64,000 bases of DNA from Streptococcus sp. oral taxon 058 str. F0407 (GTDB taxonomy: Bacteria > Bacillota > Bacilli > Lactobacillales > Streptococcaceae), in assembly GCF_000235485.1 (NCBI RefSeq), contig NZ_JH378887.1:448635-512634 (forward strand), written 5' to 3'. Every line of letters starts with the position of its first letter. The stretch's first letter is position 1. This document shows, piece after piece, positions 34,799-43,601 of the stretch. The position numbers and the translations under genes are program-made. The notes under the pieces were generated by a model that made no database searches, was not told where the DNA came from, and was given only the letters and a program-made list of their open reading frames with translations.

Positions 34799-34975
34799 TT
34801 GATTTATATAATCGGTTTTATTTGTTTTTTACTTTTAGTTTTACTGTTTTGTCGTCTCATTCAGAAACCAAAGAATTCTTCGGTTTTTCTAGGAAAACGA
34901 ATGATGAAATTGTGGAATTGGGCTGATCTCCCCATGTTTGTATGGGCAATTCGTCATCTGGATAGAACCTTATAA
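34799..34975 (+). CDS. Small single-pass membrane protein (58 residues, TTG start)
   Basis: A frame from TTG 34799 to TAA 34975 encodes 58 residues: one hydrophobic helix (LIYIIGFICFLLLVLLFC) from the start, then a basic stretch (RLIQKPK) and an amphipathic tail rich in Trp (KLWNWADLPMFVWAIRHLDRTL). AGGTGAGG lies 9 nt upstream, and TATAAT near 34768 gives a promoter. It is not similar to anything I recognise. The composition and signals suggest a real small membrane protein; without homologues to check, moderate confidence is warranted. Confidence 0.55.
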   Translation: MIYIIGFICFLLLVLLFCRLIQKPKNSSVFLGKRMMKLWNWADLPMFVWAIRHLDRTL

Positions 34976-35004
34976 AATTGTTAAAAACTAATGGAGGTAC
35001 AATC

Positions 35005-35628
35005 ATGAAACAATTATTTTTATGTTCATATTTTGCTGGTGTCAAAAATCTTTTTAGTGATTATGCAAAGGAAAAAAATCTAGAAAAAAAGGTTTTATTT
35101 ATTCCTACCGCTGGGAACAAAGAGGACTATACTGCCTATATCGATGAGGCTCAGCAAACATTCAGGGATTTAGGATTTGAGATAGAGGTTCTAGATATTG
35201 CTTCTTGTGATCGAGAAACTGCTCAGGCAAAGATTTTCCAAAGCAAGATTCTTTATATCTCAGGCGGGAATACCTTTTATTTATTACAAGAATTAAAGAA
35301 AAAACAACTCCTATCTCTTATCAAAGAGCAAATAAGAGATGGGCTGGTCTATGTGGGAGAATCAGCAGGAGCTATCATTACAGCCAAGGATATTGACTAC
35401 AATAAACTCATGGACGATAAGACGGTAGCGACAGAGTTATCTGATACAGCGGGATTAGATGAAGTGGATTTTTACATACTTCCACATTATGGTGAGGAAC
35501 CTTTTACTGATAGTAGTCAGAAGACCTTTGAAACCTATAAAAATCAGCTCAGCTTAATGCTAATGAACAATTCCCAAGCCGTAATTGTAAATAGCGAAGA
35601 ATTAAAAGTTGTTTCTGAACAGGATTAA
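35005..35628 (+). CDS. Peptidase E family (S51) class I glutamine amidotransferase-like protein
   Basis: The 207-residue protein has the peptidase E fold with the nucleophile Ser in YVGESAGAIITA near residue 120 and FIPTAGNKEDYTAYID near the start. Peptidase E hydrolyses dipeptides beginning with Asp; streptococcal members have not been characterised to my knowledge. I use ATG 35005 (SD GGAGG); the in-frame TTG 34978 lies only 3 nt after the small membrane-protein stop. It is probably cotranscribed with that small gene. Confidence 0.84.
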   Translation: MKQLFLCSYFAGVKNLFSDYAKEKNLEKKVLFIPTAGNKEDYTAYIDEAQQTFRDLGFEIEVLDIASCDRETAQAKIFQSKILYISGGNTFYLLQELKKKQLLSLIKEQIRDGLVYVGESAGAIITAKDIDYNKLMDDKTVATELSDTAGLDEVDFYILPHYGEEPFTDSSQKTFETYKNQLSLMLMNNSQAVIVNSEELKVVSEQD

Positions 35629-35725
35629 AATAAATTTCTTTTTGCTATTATGGTGTCCATTCTAATACGTTGCCTCTCTAAAAAAAGAAAGTGAAGATAA
35701 TATAAGTTTATGGCAGTTTTTTCTC

Positions 35726-35754
35726 TTGACATTTATTCATTTTGCATGTAAAAT
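35726..35754 (+). promoter_or_regulatory. rpsU promoter
   Basis: TTGACA (35726-35731), 17 bp, TAAAAT (35749-35754). Confidence 0.8.
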
Positions 35755-35788
35755 AGAATAGATCTTGAACTTGAAGGGAGTGAAAAAA

Positions 35789-35965
35789 ATGTCTAAAACA
35801 GTAGTACGTAAGAATGAATCTCTTGACGATGCACTTCGTCGTTTCAAACGTGCGGTTACTAAAGCTGGTACTCTTCAAGAAACACGCAAACGTGAATTCT
35901 ATGAAAAACCTTCTGTAAAACGTAAACGTAAATCAGAAGCAGCTCGTAAACGTAAAAAATTCTAA
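35789..35965 (+). CDS. rpsU: 30S ribosomal protein S21
   Basis: The 58-residue very basic protein matches bacterial S21 ([20 protein letters not shown], ending RKRKKF), which helps 16S rRNA pair with the Shine-Dalgarno of mRNAs. I use ATG 35789 (SD GGGAGTG); the in-frame TTG 35765 is unlikely. It is monocistronic with a near-consensus promoter and a terminator after the stop. Confidence 0.96.
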
Positions 35966-35974
35966 TTAGAAATG

Positions 35975-36003
35975 AAAGGCTAGACTTGTCTAGTCTTTTT
36001 ATT
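35975..36003 (+). terminator. rpsU terminator
   Basis: AAAGGCTAGAC, loop TT, GTCTAGTCTTT (one G-U), then T residues. Confidence 0.8.
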
Positions 36004-36095
36004 TTTAAATAAATACTGTAAATCCTGCAAAAAAAGAAAACTTCCTCCTACAATCTGATATAATAGTAGGGAGAACTTGATTGAAGGAGGAAATT

Positions 36096-37031
36096 ATGTC
36101 GGTTTTAGTAAGAGAAGTAATTGAAAAGCTCAGATTAGATATTGTCTATGGTGAAGGCGAGTTACTTGAAAAGGAAATCAATACTGCGGACATTATGAGA
36201 CCTGGTCTTGAAATGACGGGCTATTTTGATTACTATACTCCAGAACGGATTCAACTGTTAGGGATGAAGGAGTGGTCCTATTTGGTTGCCATGCCTGCCC
36301 ATAACCGTTATCAAGTTTTGAAGAAAATGTTTCTACCTGAAACACCTGCTGTCATCGTTGCTCGTGGCTTGGTAGTGCCAGAGGAGATGTTGAGAGCTGC
36401 TAGGGAATGTAAGATTGCCATTTTAACCAGTCGTACAGCCACTAGTCGCTTGTCGGGAGAGTTATCTAGCTACCTTGATTCCCGTTTAGCTGAACGGACT
36501 AGTGTGCATGGTGTCTTGATGGACATTTATGGCATGGGTGTCTTGATCCAAGGGGATAGTGGAATCGGTAAGAGTGAGACAGGTCTCGAGCTTGTGAAAC
36601 GCGGACACCGTTTGGTAGCGGATGACCGTGTGGATATCTTTGCTAAGGATGAAATGACCCTTTGGGGAGAGCCTGCTGAAATTTTGAAGCATTTGCTTGA
36701 GATTCGTGGAGTGGGGATTATCGATGTGATGAGTCTCTACGGAGCAAGCGCTGTAAAAGATTCTTCACAAGTTCAGCTGGCAGTCTATTTGGAAAATTAC
36801 GATACCCAAAAGACTTTTGATCGTCTAGGAAACAATGCCGAAGAATTAGAAGTTTCTGGTGTAACGATTCCACGTATCCGCATCCCAGTAAAAACAGGAC
36901 GCAATATCTCTGTTGTTATTGAGGCGGCAGCTATGAACTATCGCGCTAAGGAAATGGGCTTTGATGCGACGCGTTTATTTGAAGAACGCTTAACTAATCT
37001 CATCTCCAAAAATGAGGTGAAAGATGATTAA
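36096..37031 (+). CDS. hprK: HPr kinase/phosphorylase
   Basis: The 311-residue protein phosphorylates and dephosphorylates Ser46 of HPr, controlling carbon catabolite repression through CcpA. The P-loop GDSGIGKS is at 153-160, the essential His138 precedes it (SVHGV), and the signature around residues 202-210 ([10 protein letters not shown]) is intact. Start ATG 36096 follows GGAGGAAATT; in-frame codons from 36081 lie before the SD. An extended -10 (TGATATAAT, about 36056-36064) drives it. lgt overlaps its end by 8 nt, so the operon is hprK-lgt-DUF948-YtxH. Confidence 0.96.
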   Translation: MSVLVREVIEKLRLDIVYGEGELLEKEINTADIMRPGLEMTGYFDYYTPERIQLLGMKEWSYLVAMPAHNRYQVLKKMFLPETPAVIVARGLVVPEEMLRAARECKIAILTSRTATSRLSGELSSYLDSRLAERTSVHGVLMDIYGMGVLIQGDSGIGKSETGLELVKRGHRLVADDRVDIFAKDEMTLWGEPAEILKHLLEIRGVGIIDVMSLYGASAVKDSSQVQLAVYLENYDTQKTFDRLGNNAEELEVSGVTIPRIRIPVKTGRNISVVIEAAAMNYRAKEMGFDATRLFEERLTNLISKNEVKDD

Positions 37032-37812
37032 TCCAGTTGCATTTGAAATCGGTCCTTTTTCCATTCGTTGGTATGCCTTGTGTATTGTGGCAGGCTTGGT
37101 CTTGGCAGTCTATCTTGCCATGAAAGAAGCTCCTAAAAAGAAAATCCTGTCAGATGACATTTTGGATTTTATCCTGATTGCTTTTCCAGTTGCGATTTTA
37201 GGCGCTAGATTATACTACGTACTCTTTCGATTAGATTACTATCTTCAAAATCCAGGTGAAATTATTGCCATCTGGAATGGTGGTTTGGCTATTTATGGAG
37301 GTTTGATAGCGGGAGCTATTGTTCTCTATATCTTTGCGGATAGAAAACTAATCAATACTTGGGATTTCTTAGACATTGCAGCACCGAGCGTGATGGTTGC
37401 CCAAAGTTTAGGCCGCTGGGGGAATTTCTTTAACCAAGAAGCCTACGGTGTAGCAGTAGATAGTCTGGATTATTTGCCAGGCTTCATTCGTGATCAGATG
37501 TACATTGACGGTAGCTACCGTCAGCCGACCTTCCTTTACGAGTCGGTTTGGAATCTGATTGGATTTGCTTTGATTCTGATTTTTAGAAGAAAATTGAAGG
37601 GAATCAGACGTGGTCATATCACTGCTTTCTACTTGATTTGGTATGGTTTTGGTCGTATGATCATCGAAGGCATGCGGACAGACAGTCTCATGTTCTTTGG
37701 TCTGCGAGTTTCCCAATGGTTATCAGTCGTTCTTATCGGACTCGGTATTTTTATCATACTTTATCAAAATCGAAAGAAAGCCCCTTTCTATCATACTGAG
37801 GAGGAAAACTAA
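37024..37812 (+). CDS. lgt: Prolipoprotein diacylglyceryl transferase
   Basis: The 262-residue membrane enzyme attaches diacylglycerol to the lipobox cysteine of prelipoproteins, for example the PstS and solute-binding lipoproteins encoded later in this window. It has seven membrane helices and the Lgt signature [13 protein letters not shown] near residue 134, plus the early [15 protein letters not shown]. It overlaps hprK, as in most Firmicutes. Confidence 0.95.
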   Translation: MINPVAFEIGPFSIRWYALCIVAGLVLAVYLAMKEAPKKKILSDDILDFILIAFPVAILGARLYYVLFRLDYYLQNPGEIIAIWNGGLAIYGGLIAGAIVLYIFADRKLINTWDFLDIAAPSVMVAQSLGRWGNFFNQEAYGVAVDSLDYLPGFIRDQMYIDGSYRQPTFLYESVWNLIGFALILIFRRKLKGIRRGHITAFYLIWYGFGRMIIEGMRTDSLMFFGLRVSQWLSVVLIGLGIFIILYQNRKKAPFYHTEEEN

Positions 37813-38196
37813 ATGTTAGAAGTTGCTTATATTCTTGTTGCGATTGCTTTGATCGTTTGTTTAGTCTATCTGACTATTACCATTCAAAAAGCAGGTCGAA
37901 TGATTGATGAGACGGAGAAAACTATCAAAACCTTGTCTTCAGATGTAGATGTTACTTTACATCATACCAATGAATTGTTGGTAAAAGTTAATGTCTTGGT
38001 AGATGATATTAATGTAAAAGTTGCGACAATTGATCCACTCTTTACAGCTGTAGCGGACTTGTCTGAGTCAGTATCTGATCTCAACCAACATGCACGTGTT
38101 TTGGGCAAAAAAGCTTCATCTGCTGGTTCAAAGACTATTAAAACGGGTGCAGGTTTGTCAGCTCTTCGTTTCGCAAGTAAAATTTTCAAAAAATAG
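37813..38196 (+). CDS. DUF948 domain protein
   Basis: The 127-residue protein has a membrane helix at residues 3-22, then a long helical, coiled-coil-like region rich in Thr, Val and Asp (VDVTLHHTNELLVKVN) typical of DUF948. No function is established. It starts directly after the lgt stop and is followed 15 nt later by the YtxH-like gene; the two families often occur together. Confidence 0.8.
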   Translation: MLEVAYILVAIALIVCLVYLTITIQKAGRMIDETEKTIKTLSSDVDVTLHHTNELLVKVNVLVDDINVKVATIDPLFTAVADLSESVSDLNQHARVLGKKASSAGSKTIKTGAGLSALRFASKIFKK

Positions 38197-38211
38197 AAAA
38201 GGAGAACTCTT

Positions 38212-38610
38212 ATGGGAAAACTATCCTCTATCCTTTTAGGAACTGTTTCAGGTGCAGCTCTGGCCTTGTTCTTAACCAGTGACAAGGGAAAGCAAGTTTG
38301 TAGTCAAGCTCAAGATTTTCTAAATGATTTGAGAGAAGATCCAGAATATGCCAGAGAGCAAGTCTGTGAGAAATTGACAGAAGTGAAGGAACAAGCAAGG
38401 GACTTTGTGCTGAAAACAAAGGAACAAGTAGAATCTGGTGAAATTACTTTTGACAGTGTCCTTGGTCAAGTCAAAACATGTGCACGACAAGCGACAGAAG
38501 CATCAAAAGAAACTTTTAACAATCTCAAGGAGCAATGGCAAGAACAGTCAGCTACTCCAGATATCGTAGAAGACGAAGAAGAGATTATTATTGACATTAC
38601 AGAAGAATAA
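38212..38610 (+). CDS. YtxH-like stress-type membrane protein
   Basis: The 132-residue protein starts with the YtxH pattern SSILLGTVSGAALALFLTSDKGKQV, one small membrane helix followed by a long amphipathic helical region and an acidic tail (EDEEEIIIDITEE). YtxH is a general stress protein in B. subtilis with unknown mechanism. It is the last gene of the hprK operon and is followed by a strong hairpin. Confidence 0.78.
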   Translation: MGKLSSILLGTVSGAALALFLTSDKGKQVCSQAQDFLNDLREDPEYAREQVCEKLTEVKEQARDFVLKTKEQVESGEITFDSVLGQVKTCARQATEASKETFNNLKEQWQEQSATPDIVEDEEEIIIDITEE

Positions 38611-38613
38611 AAC

Positions 38614-38660
38614 ATCACCATCTCTGGTTCATCTAAGGTTCTGGAGATGGTGATTTTTAT
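38614..38660 (+). terminator. Terminator after the YtxH-like gene
   Basis: ATCACCATCTC and GAGATGGTGAT pair perfectly around a 19-nt loop, followed by TTTTTAT. Confidence 0.85.
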
Positions 38661-38677
38661 CTGGAAAGCAGTCTTTG

Positions 38678-38686
38678 TGGTATAAT
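38678..38686 (+). promoter_or_regulatory. hemW extended -10 promoter
   Basis: TGG-TATAAT (hexamer 38681-38686) ends 7 nt before the ATG at 38694, with no SD between. The -35 is poor. It predicts a leaderless or near-leaderless mRNA. Confidence 0.5.
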
Positions 38687-38693
38687 AAATACT

Positions 38694-39824
38694 ATGCAGA
38701 AAAAACCTACGTCCGCCTACGTGCATATTCCCTTTTGCACACAGATTTGTTATTATTGTGACTTTTCAAAAGTATTTATCAAGAATCAACCTGTAGATAG
38801 TTATCTGGAGCATCTACTAGAAGAGTTTCGTTCTTATGATATCCAAAAGTTGCGAACCCTCTACATTGGAGGCGGGACGCCAACGGCTCTGTCTGCTTCC
38901 CAATTAGAAGTTCTCTTGGATGGTTTGACTAAAAATCTGGACTTGTCAGTTTTGGAAGAATTAACCATTGAGGCCAACCCAGGAGACTTGGACGCAGAGA
39001 AGATTGCGGTTTTGAAACAGTCGCCAGTCAATCGAGTTTCCTTAGGTGTGCAGACTTTTGATGACAAAATGCTGAAAAAGATTGGGCGTAGTCATTTGGA
39101 AAAGGATATTTATGAAAATATCGACCGTCTTAAATTGGCTGGTTTTGACAATATCTCCATCGACTTGATTTATGCATTGCCTGGTCAGACCATGGAGCAA
39201 GTCAAGGAAAATGTAGCTAAGGCTATCTCGCTTGATATTCCTCATATGAGCCTTTATAGCTTGATTTTGGAGAATCATACGGTCTTTATGAACCGCATGA
39301 GACGTGGGAAATTGCCCCTACCCAAGGAAGAGTTAGAAGCGGAGATGTTTGAGTACATCATCGCAGAACTGGAGCGAGCTGGTTTTGAGCATTATGAGAT
39401 TTCCAATTTCTCCAAGCCTGGCTTTGAAAGTCGCCACAATCTCATGTACTGGGATAATGCCGAGTATTATGGTATCGGTGCGGGTGCTTCGGGTTATGTG
39501 GACGGAGTACGTTATAAAAATCATGGTCCTATCCGCCACTATCTCAATGCAGTAGAGGCAGGAAATGCTCGGATTACAGAAGAACACCTGAGTCAAAGGG
39601 AGCAGATGGAAGAAGAAATGTTCCTAGGCCTCCGCAAGAAATCAGGGGTTTCCATGGTGCGATTTGAGGAAAAATTCGGGCGATCCTTTGATGGACTTTA
39701 TGGAGAAGTCATCAGAGACTTGGTTCAACAAGGACTCATGCAGGTCGATGGTGACCGTGTCCGAATGACAAAGAGAGGTCTCTTTTTAGGAGACACTGTA
39801 GCAGAACGATTTATTTTGGAGTAG
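38694..39824 (+). CDS. hemW: Radical SAM protein HemW (heme chaperone, HemN-like)
   Basis: The 376-residue protein has the radical SAM cysteines in PFCTQICYYCDF near residues 14-25 (CxxxCxxC), then IGGGTPTAL and a HemN-type C-terminal domain. HemW lacks the extra N-terminal region of true coproporphyrinogen oxidase HemN and is a heme chaperone. Streptococci do not make heme, so it more likely handles imported heme or another substrate. The next gene (thioesterase) is 4 nt downstream. Confidence 0.87.
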   Translation: MQKKPTSAYVHIPFCTQICYYCDFSKVFIKNQPVDSYLEHLLEEFRSYDIQKLRTLYIGGGTPTALSASQLEVLLDGLTKNLDLSVLEELTIEANPGDLDAEKIAVLKQSPVNRVSLGVQTFDDKMLKKIGRSHLEKDIYENIDRLKLAGFDNISIDLIYALPGQTMEQVKENVAKAISLDIPHMSLYSLILENHTVFMNRMRRGKLPLPKEELEAEMFEYIIAELERAGFEHYEISNFSKPGFESRHNLMYWDNAEYYGIGAGASGYVDGVRYKNHGPIRHYLNAVEAGNARITEEHLSQREQMEEEMFLGLRKKSGVSMVRFEEKFGRSFDGLYGEVIRDLVQQGLMQVDGDRVRMTKRGLFLGDTVAERFILE

Positions 39825-39828
39825 AACG

Positions 39829-40566
39829 ATGGGCTTAACTTATCAAATGAAAATGAAAATTCCTTTTGATATGGCGGACATGAACGGTCATATCAAACTT
39901 CCAGATGTGATTTTGCTGTCCTTGCAAGTATCAGGTATGCAGTCGATTGAACTGGGAGTTAGCGACAAGGATATGTTAGAACGTTACAATCTGGTTTGGA
40001 TTATCACGGATTATGAGATTGACGTGGTACGTTTGCCTCGCTTTGCTGAGGAGATTACGATTGAAACAGAAGCATTGACTTACAATCGTCTTTTTTGCTA
40101 CCGCCGTTTCACTATCTATGATGAAGCAGGCCAGGAAATCATTCGCATGCTAGCAACCTTTGTTCTCATGGACAGAGATAGTCGGAAAGTCCATGCTGTT
40201 GAGCCTGAGATTGTTGCTCCTTACCAGTCTGAGTTTGATAAAAAACTCATCCGTGGGCCAAAGTATACAAATCTAGAAAACCCGTTCAGTAAAGACTACC
40301 ATGTTCGTTTTTACGACTTGGATATGAATGGTCATGTCAATAATAGCAAATATCTGGAATGGATTTTTGAAGTCATGGGAGCAGATTTTTTGACCAAGTA
40401 TATTCCAAAGAAAATCAATCTCAAATATGTCAAAGAAGTGCGACCGGGTGGCATGATTGCTTCAGCTTATGAACTCAAGGGACTAGAAAGCAAGCATGAG
40501 ATTATCAGTGATGGCGAGATTAATGCCCAAGCTATGATTACTTGGCAAGAAATTGAAGCGAATTAG
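39829..40566 (+). CDS. Acyl-ACP thioesterase
   Basis: The 245-residue protein has two hot-dog domains and matches the bacterial acyl-ACP thioesterase family, with [13 protein letters not shown] in the first half and [18 protein letters not shown] in the second (NGHVNN is the substrate-site motif). It releases fatty acids from acyl carrier protein and may supply free fatty acids for lipid turnover. It sits between hemW and a HAD phosphatase gene in one operon. Confidence 0.87.
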   Translation: MGLTYQMKMKIPFDMADMNGHIKLPDVILLSLQVSGMQSIELGVSDKDMLERYNLVWIITDYEIDVVRLPRFAEEITIETEALTYNRLFCYRRFTIYDEAGQEIIRMLATFVLMDRDSRKVHAVEPEIVAPYQSEFDKKLIRGPKYTNLENPFSKDYHVRFYDLDMNGHVNNSKYLEWIFEVMGADFLTKYIPKKINLKYVKEVRPGGMIASAYELKGLESKHEIISDGEINAQAMITWQEIEAN

Positions 40567-40576
40567 AAAGGACGAT

Positions 40577-41350
40577 ATGGCTTATAAAGGTTATTTAATT
40601 GATTTAGACGGGACTATTTACAAGGGGAAAGACAGAATTCCGGCAGGTGAGGCTTTTGTGCATGAACTGCAAAAGCGAGAAATTCCTTATCTCTTTGTAA
40701 CCAACAATACAACCCGAACTCCTGAGAGCGTTCAAGAGATGTTGGCTCAGAATTTTAATATTAATACGCCTCTATCGACTGTATACACAGCAACTCTGGC
40801 AACCATTGACTATATGAATGACCTGGGACTGGAAAAGACAGTCTATGTCATCGGAGAAGCTGGACTCAAGGATGCCATTCAGGCGGCTGGTTATGTCGAA
40901 GACAAGGAAAATCCTGCCTATGTGGTAGTTGGACTGGACTGGCAAGTCGACTATGAAAAATTTGCTACGGCGACTCTAGCAATCCAAAAGGGGGCTCATT
41001 TTATCGGAACTAATCCAGACCTCAATATTCCTACGGAACGTGGCCTTTTGCCAGGTGCTGGTTCACTGATAACCCTTCTTGAAGTAGCAACTCGGATAAA
41101 ACCAGTTTATATTGGGAAACCAAATGCTATCATTATGGACAAGGCAGTTGAGCACTTAGGTTTGAAAAGAGAAGAATTGCTTATGGTTGGGGACAACTAC
41201 CTGACAGATATCCGAGCAGGGATTGACAATGGCATTCCAACGCTCTTGGTGACAACAGGTTTTACCAAGACAGAAGAAGTAGCAGACCTGCCAATCGCAC
41301 CAACTCATGTAATTTCTAGCCTTGCGGAGTGGAATTTTGATGAAAACTAA
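40577..41350 (+). CDS. HAD-IIA family phosphatase, NagD/TIGR01457 type
   Basis: The 257-residue HAD protein starts [15 protein letters not shown] (nucleophile DLDGT near residue 8-12) and has VTNNTTRTP, the cap domain and [13 protein letters not shown]. It resembles NagD and YutF nucleotide or sugar phosphate phosphatases; the substrate is unassigned. I use ATG 40577 after AAAGGACG; codons from 40553 belong to the upstream gene region. It overlaps the TIGR01906 gene by 11 nt. Confidence 0.87.
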   Translation: MAYKGYLIDLDGTIYKGKDRIPAGEAFVHELQKREIPYLFVTNNTTRTPESVQEMLAQNFNINTPLSTVYTATLATIDYMNDLGLEKTVYVIGEAGLKDAIQAAGYVEDKENPAYVVVGLDWQVDYEKFATATLAIQKGAHFIGTNPDLNIPTERGLLPGAGSLITLLEVATRIKPVYIGKPNAIIMDKAVEHLGLKREELLMVGDNYLTDIRAGIDNGIPTLLVTTGFTKTEEVADLPIAPTHVISSLAEWNFDEN

Positions 41351-41960
41351 ACTGACCTTTTGGGGAAGTATGCTCTTTTTCCTCTCCCTTTCTATCCTAC
41401 TGACGATTTATCTGGCTTGGATTTTCTATCCCATGGAGATTCAGTGGCTGAATTTAACGGATCGTGTCTTTCTAAAGCGAGAAACCATTCTGTATAACTT
41501 TCATATCTTGATGAATTACCTGACCAATCCTTTTAGTCAGGTCTTAGAGATGCCGGATTTTCGTTCTTCAGCGGCAGGCCTGCACCACTTTGCGGTGGTG
41601 AAGAACCTCTTTCACTTGGTTCAGCTAGTCACATTGGTGACACTGCCAAGTTTCTATTTCTTTGTTAAAAAGATTGTAAAAAAAGGCTTTCTGCCCCTAT
41701 ATCGTAAAAGTATCCTGACCCTAGTGTTATTGCCTCTAGTCATTGGGCTTGTGGGAGTGTTGATTGGTTTTGAGCAATTCTTTACTCTTTTCCATCAGAT
41801 TCTCTTTGTGGGAGATGATACCTGGCTTTTTGATCCCGCAAAGGATCCCGTTATTTTGATTTTACCAGAGACCTTCTTCCTCCATGCTTTCCTTCTCTTC
41901 TTTGGACTCTATGAAAGTTTCTTTGGTTTTCTTTATTTGAAAAGTCGTAGAATACTTTAA
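41340..41960 (+). CDS. TIGR01906 family integral membrane protein
   Basis: The 206-residue protein has five hydrophobic helices and an extracellular loop between the first two (residues 35-85), and matches TIGR01906, a streptococcal and lactic acid bacterial family without assigned function. I use ATG 41340, which overlaps the HAD gene by 11 nt; codons from 41322 are inside it. It is the last gene of the hemW operon. Confidence 0.8.
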   Translation: MKTKLTFWGSMLFFLSLSILLTIYLAWIFYPMEIQWLNLTDRVFLKRETILYNFHILMNYLTNPFSQVLEMPDFRSSAAGLHHFAVVKNLFHLVQLVTLVTLPSFYFFVKKIVKKGFLPLYRKSILTLVLLPLVIGLVGVLIGFEQFFTLFHQILFVGDDTWLFDPAKDPVILILPETFFLHAFLLFFGLYESFFGFLYLKSRRIL

Positions 41961-41985
41961 TGTGTTGCATTGATAAAACAGAGAT

Positions 41986-42023
41986 GAAGTTAAAAATTCT
42001 TACGAGGAGTGAATTAACTTCAT
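41986..42023 (+). other. Hairpin-forming inverted repeat of unknown role
   Basis: TGAAGTTAA (41986-41994) pairs with TTAACTTCA (42015-42023) and a further TTC/GAA extends the stem after a 3-nt bulge. It has no T-run, so it is not a standard terminator. It could be part of an untranslated RNA or a processing site. Confidence 0.4.
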
Positions 42024-42050
42024 TGGAATTGAGTAATTCGTTCGCATACA

Positions 42051-42083
42051 GTCTATTTTTCTAGAAAAAAATAGGCTTTTTTC
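42051..42083 (+). terminator. Terminator of the hemW-TIGR01906 operon
   Basis: AGTCTATTTTT and AAAAATAGGCT pair (one G-U) around CTAG-centred bases, followed by T residues. Confidence 0.7.
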
Positions 42084-42157
42084 TAGAAATTGCTAGTCAA
42101 GCGCTTTATTTTTTTGTATAATAAGAATAGCAAAGTATAGATAAAGAAGAGAAAAGC

Positions 42158-42559
42158 ATGATTACACTATTTTTATCACCGAGCTGTACATCATGTCGTA
42201 AGGCAAAGGCCTGGTTAGAGACGCATAAAGTTCCTTTTGAGGAGCATAATATTATGACCAGTCCTTTAACAAGAAAAGAATTGCAACACATTCTTTCCTT
42301 GACCGAAAATGGTACTGATGACATCATTTCAACTCGTTCAAAAATTTTCCAAAAATTGGATATTGATGTAGAGAGTATTTCGGTATCGGAGTTGCTTCAG
42401 TTGATTGAGCAATATCCTAGTCTTTTGCGTCGCCCAATTATTATTGATACCAAACGCATGCAGATCGGTTTTAATGAAGATGAGATTCGTGCTTTTCTCC
42501 CTCGTAGTTACCGTAAACAAGAACTAAAAGAAGCAACATTGAGAGCTGGTATTGGATAG
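42158..42559 (+). CDS. spx: Spx family global redox regulator
   Basis: The 133-residue ArsC-fold protein has the redox switch SCTSC (Cys11-x-x-Cys14 pattern CTSC) near its start and the RPIIIDTKRMQIGFNEDEIR block that contacts RNA polymerase alpha. Spx binds the alpha C-terminal domain and directs transcription of thiol-stress genes. Streptococci carry two paralogues (SpxA1 and SpxA2); I cannot tell which this is from sequence alone. The TGTATAAT -10 is near 42115. The next gene starts at the adjacent base. Confidence 0.87.
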   Translation: MITLFLSPSCTSCRKAKAWLETHKVPFEEHNIMTSPLTRKELQHILSLTENGTDDIISTRSKIFQKLDIDVESISVSELLQLIEQYPSLLRRPIIIDTKRMQIGFNEDEIRAFLPRSYRKQELKEATLRAGIG

Positions 42560-42838
42560 ATGAACAAACAGTATAGTTACCCACTAGATTTGTCGTGGAG
42601 CACTGAAGAACTTGCTTCAGTGCTTTCTTTTTTTAATGATGTTGAAGCTGCCTATGAAGACAAGGTAGAAGCAAAAAAACTGCTAGAGTCTTACAAGGAA
42701 TTTAAGTCTGTCGTTCCGAGCAAAAGTGAAGAAAAACGCCTAGGCCGCGAATTTGAGACGGCTAGCGGTTATTCCTTCTATCATGCAGTTCAATTAGCAA
42801 AAGAAAAAAGAGAAGGGAAGATTTCTCTTGGAAACTAA
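42560..42838 (+). CDS. UPF0223 family protein
   Basis: The 92-residue protein fits UPF0223 throughout ([37 protein letters not shown]). It is soluble and helical; no function is known. It starts directly after the spx stop codon and its end overlaps the inositol monophosphatase-like gene by 11 nt, so all are in one operon. Confidence 0.85.
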   Translation: MNKQYSYPLDLSWSTEELASVLSFFNDVEAAYEDKVEAKKLLESYKEFKSVVPSKSEEKRLGREFETASGYSFYHAVQLAKEKREGKISLGN

Positions 42839-43601
42839 ATTTGAATTTGCCAAACAGATTGTGCAGGAAGCTGCTGAGTATATTTTGGCCCACATGCAAG
42901 AAGATTTGCAGGTCGAGCGAAAGTCTTCCCCTACAGACTTGGTGACGCGTTTGGATAAGGAAGTTCAGGATCTCTTAGTTCAGAGAATTTTAGCATCTTA
43001 TCCAGAAGACTTGATTTGCGCGGAAGAGGGCTGTTTGCGTGTTGCGGTCGGTCAAGGTTCCGTTTGGGTGATTGATCCCATTGACGGTACCAATAACTTT
43101 GTCGCTCAGAAGGAAGATTTTGCCGTTATGTTGGCTTATTTTGAGAATGGTGTGGGCAAATTTGGTATCATTTATGATGTTATGAAAGGCGATTGTTACC
43201 ATGGTGGTGGTGCCTTTCCTCCCTATCGTAATAATGCTCCCTTACCGACTTTTAAAAAGAAACCTCTTCAAGAATTTTTAGTGGCTGGTAACTCAGGTAT
43301 GTTTGAAACCAATGAGTGGGGCTTGGCTGATTTGGGCCGAGCAGCGTTGGGAGTCCGTGTCTATGGTAGTGCGGCCATTAGTTTTGCCAAGGTTTTATCA
43401 GGTCGTCTGCTGACTTATATCACCTACTTGCAACCTTGGGATTACGCTGCTGCAAGTATCCTAGGAGACAGTCTGGGGTATCGTCTTCTTACAGTTTCTG
43501 GTGAGCCTGTTGATTTTCAAACGCGTCAGCCTGTCATGATGGTGCCAATCGAGATGCAAGAAGAGATTCAGTCCTATATTTATGAAAGGAAAGAAAACTA
43601 A
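42828..43601 (+). CDS. Inositol monophosphatase family protein
   Basis: The 257-residue protein has the lithium-sensitive phosphatase motifs EEG near residue 67 and [13 protein letters not shown] near residue 83, plus the C-terminal WDYAAASIL (metal ligand Asp). These enzymes remove phosphate from inositol, NADP, or nucleotide intermediates; the substrate here is unknown. The start is TTG 42828 with GAAGGGAAG upstream and overlaps the UPF0223 stop by 11 nt. The rsmF gene follows directly. Confidence 0.87.
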   Translation: METKFEFAKQIVQEAAEYILAHMQEDLQVERKSSPTDLVTRLDKEVQDLLVQRILASYPEDLICAEEGCLRVAVGQGSVWVIDPIDGTNNFVAQKEDFAVMLAYFENGVGKFGIIYDVMKGDCYHGGGAFPPYRNNAPLPTFKKKPLQEFLVAGNSGMFETNEWGLADLGRAALGVRVYGSAAISFAKVLSGRLLTYITYLQPWDYAAASILGDSLGYRLLTVSGEPVDFQTRQPVMMVPIEMQEEIQSYIYERKEN

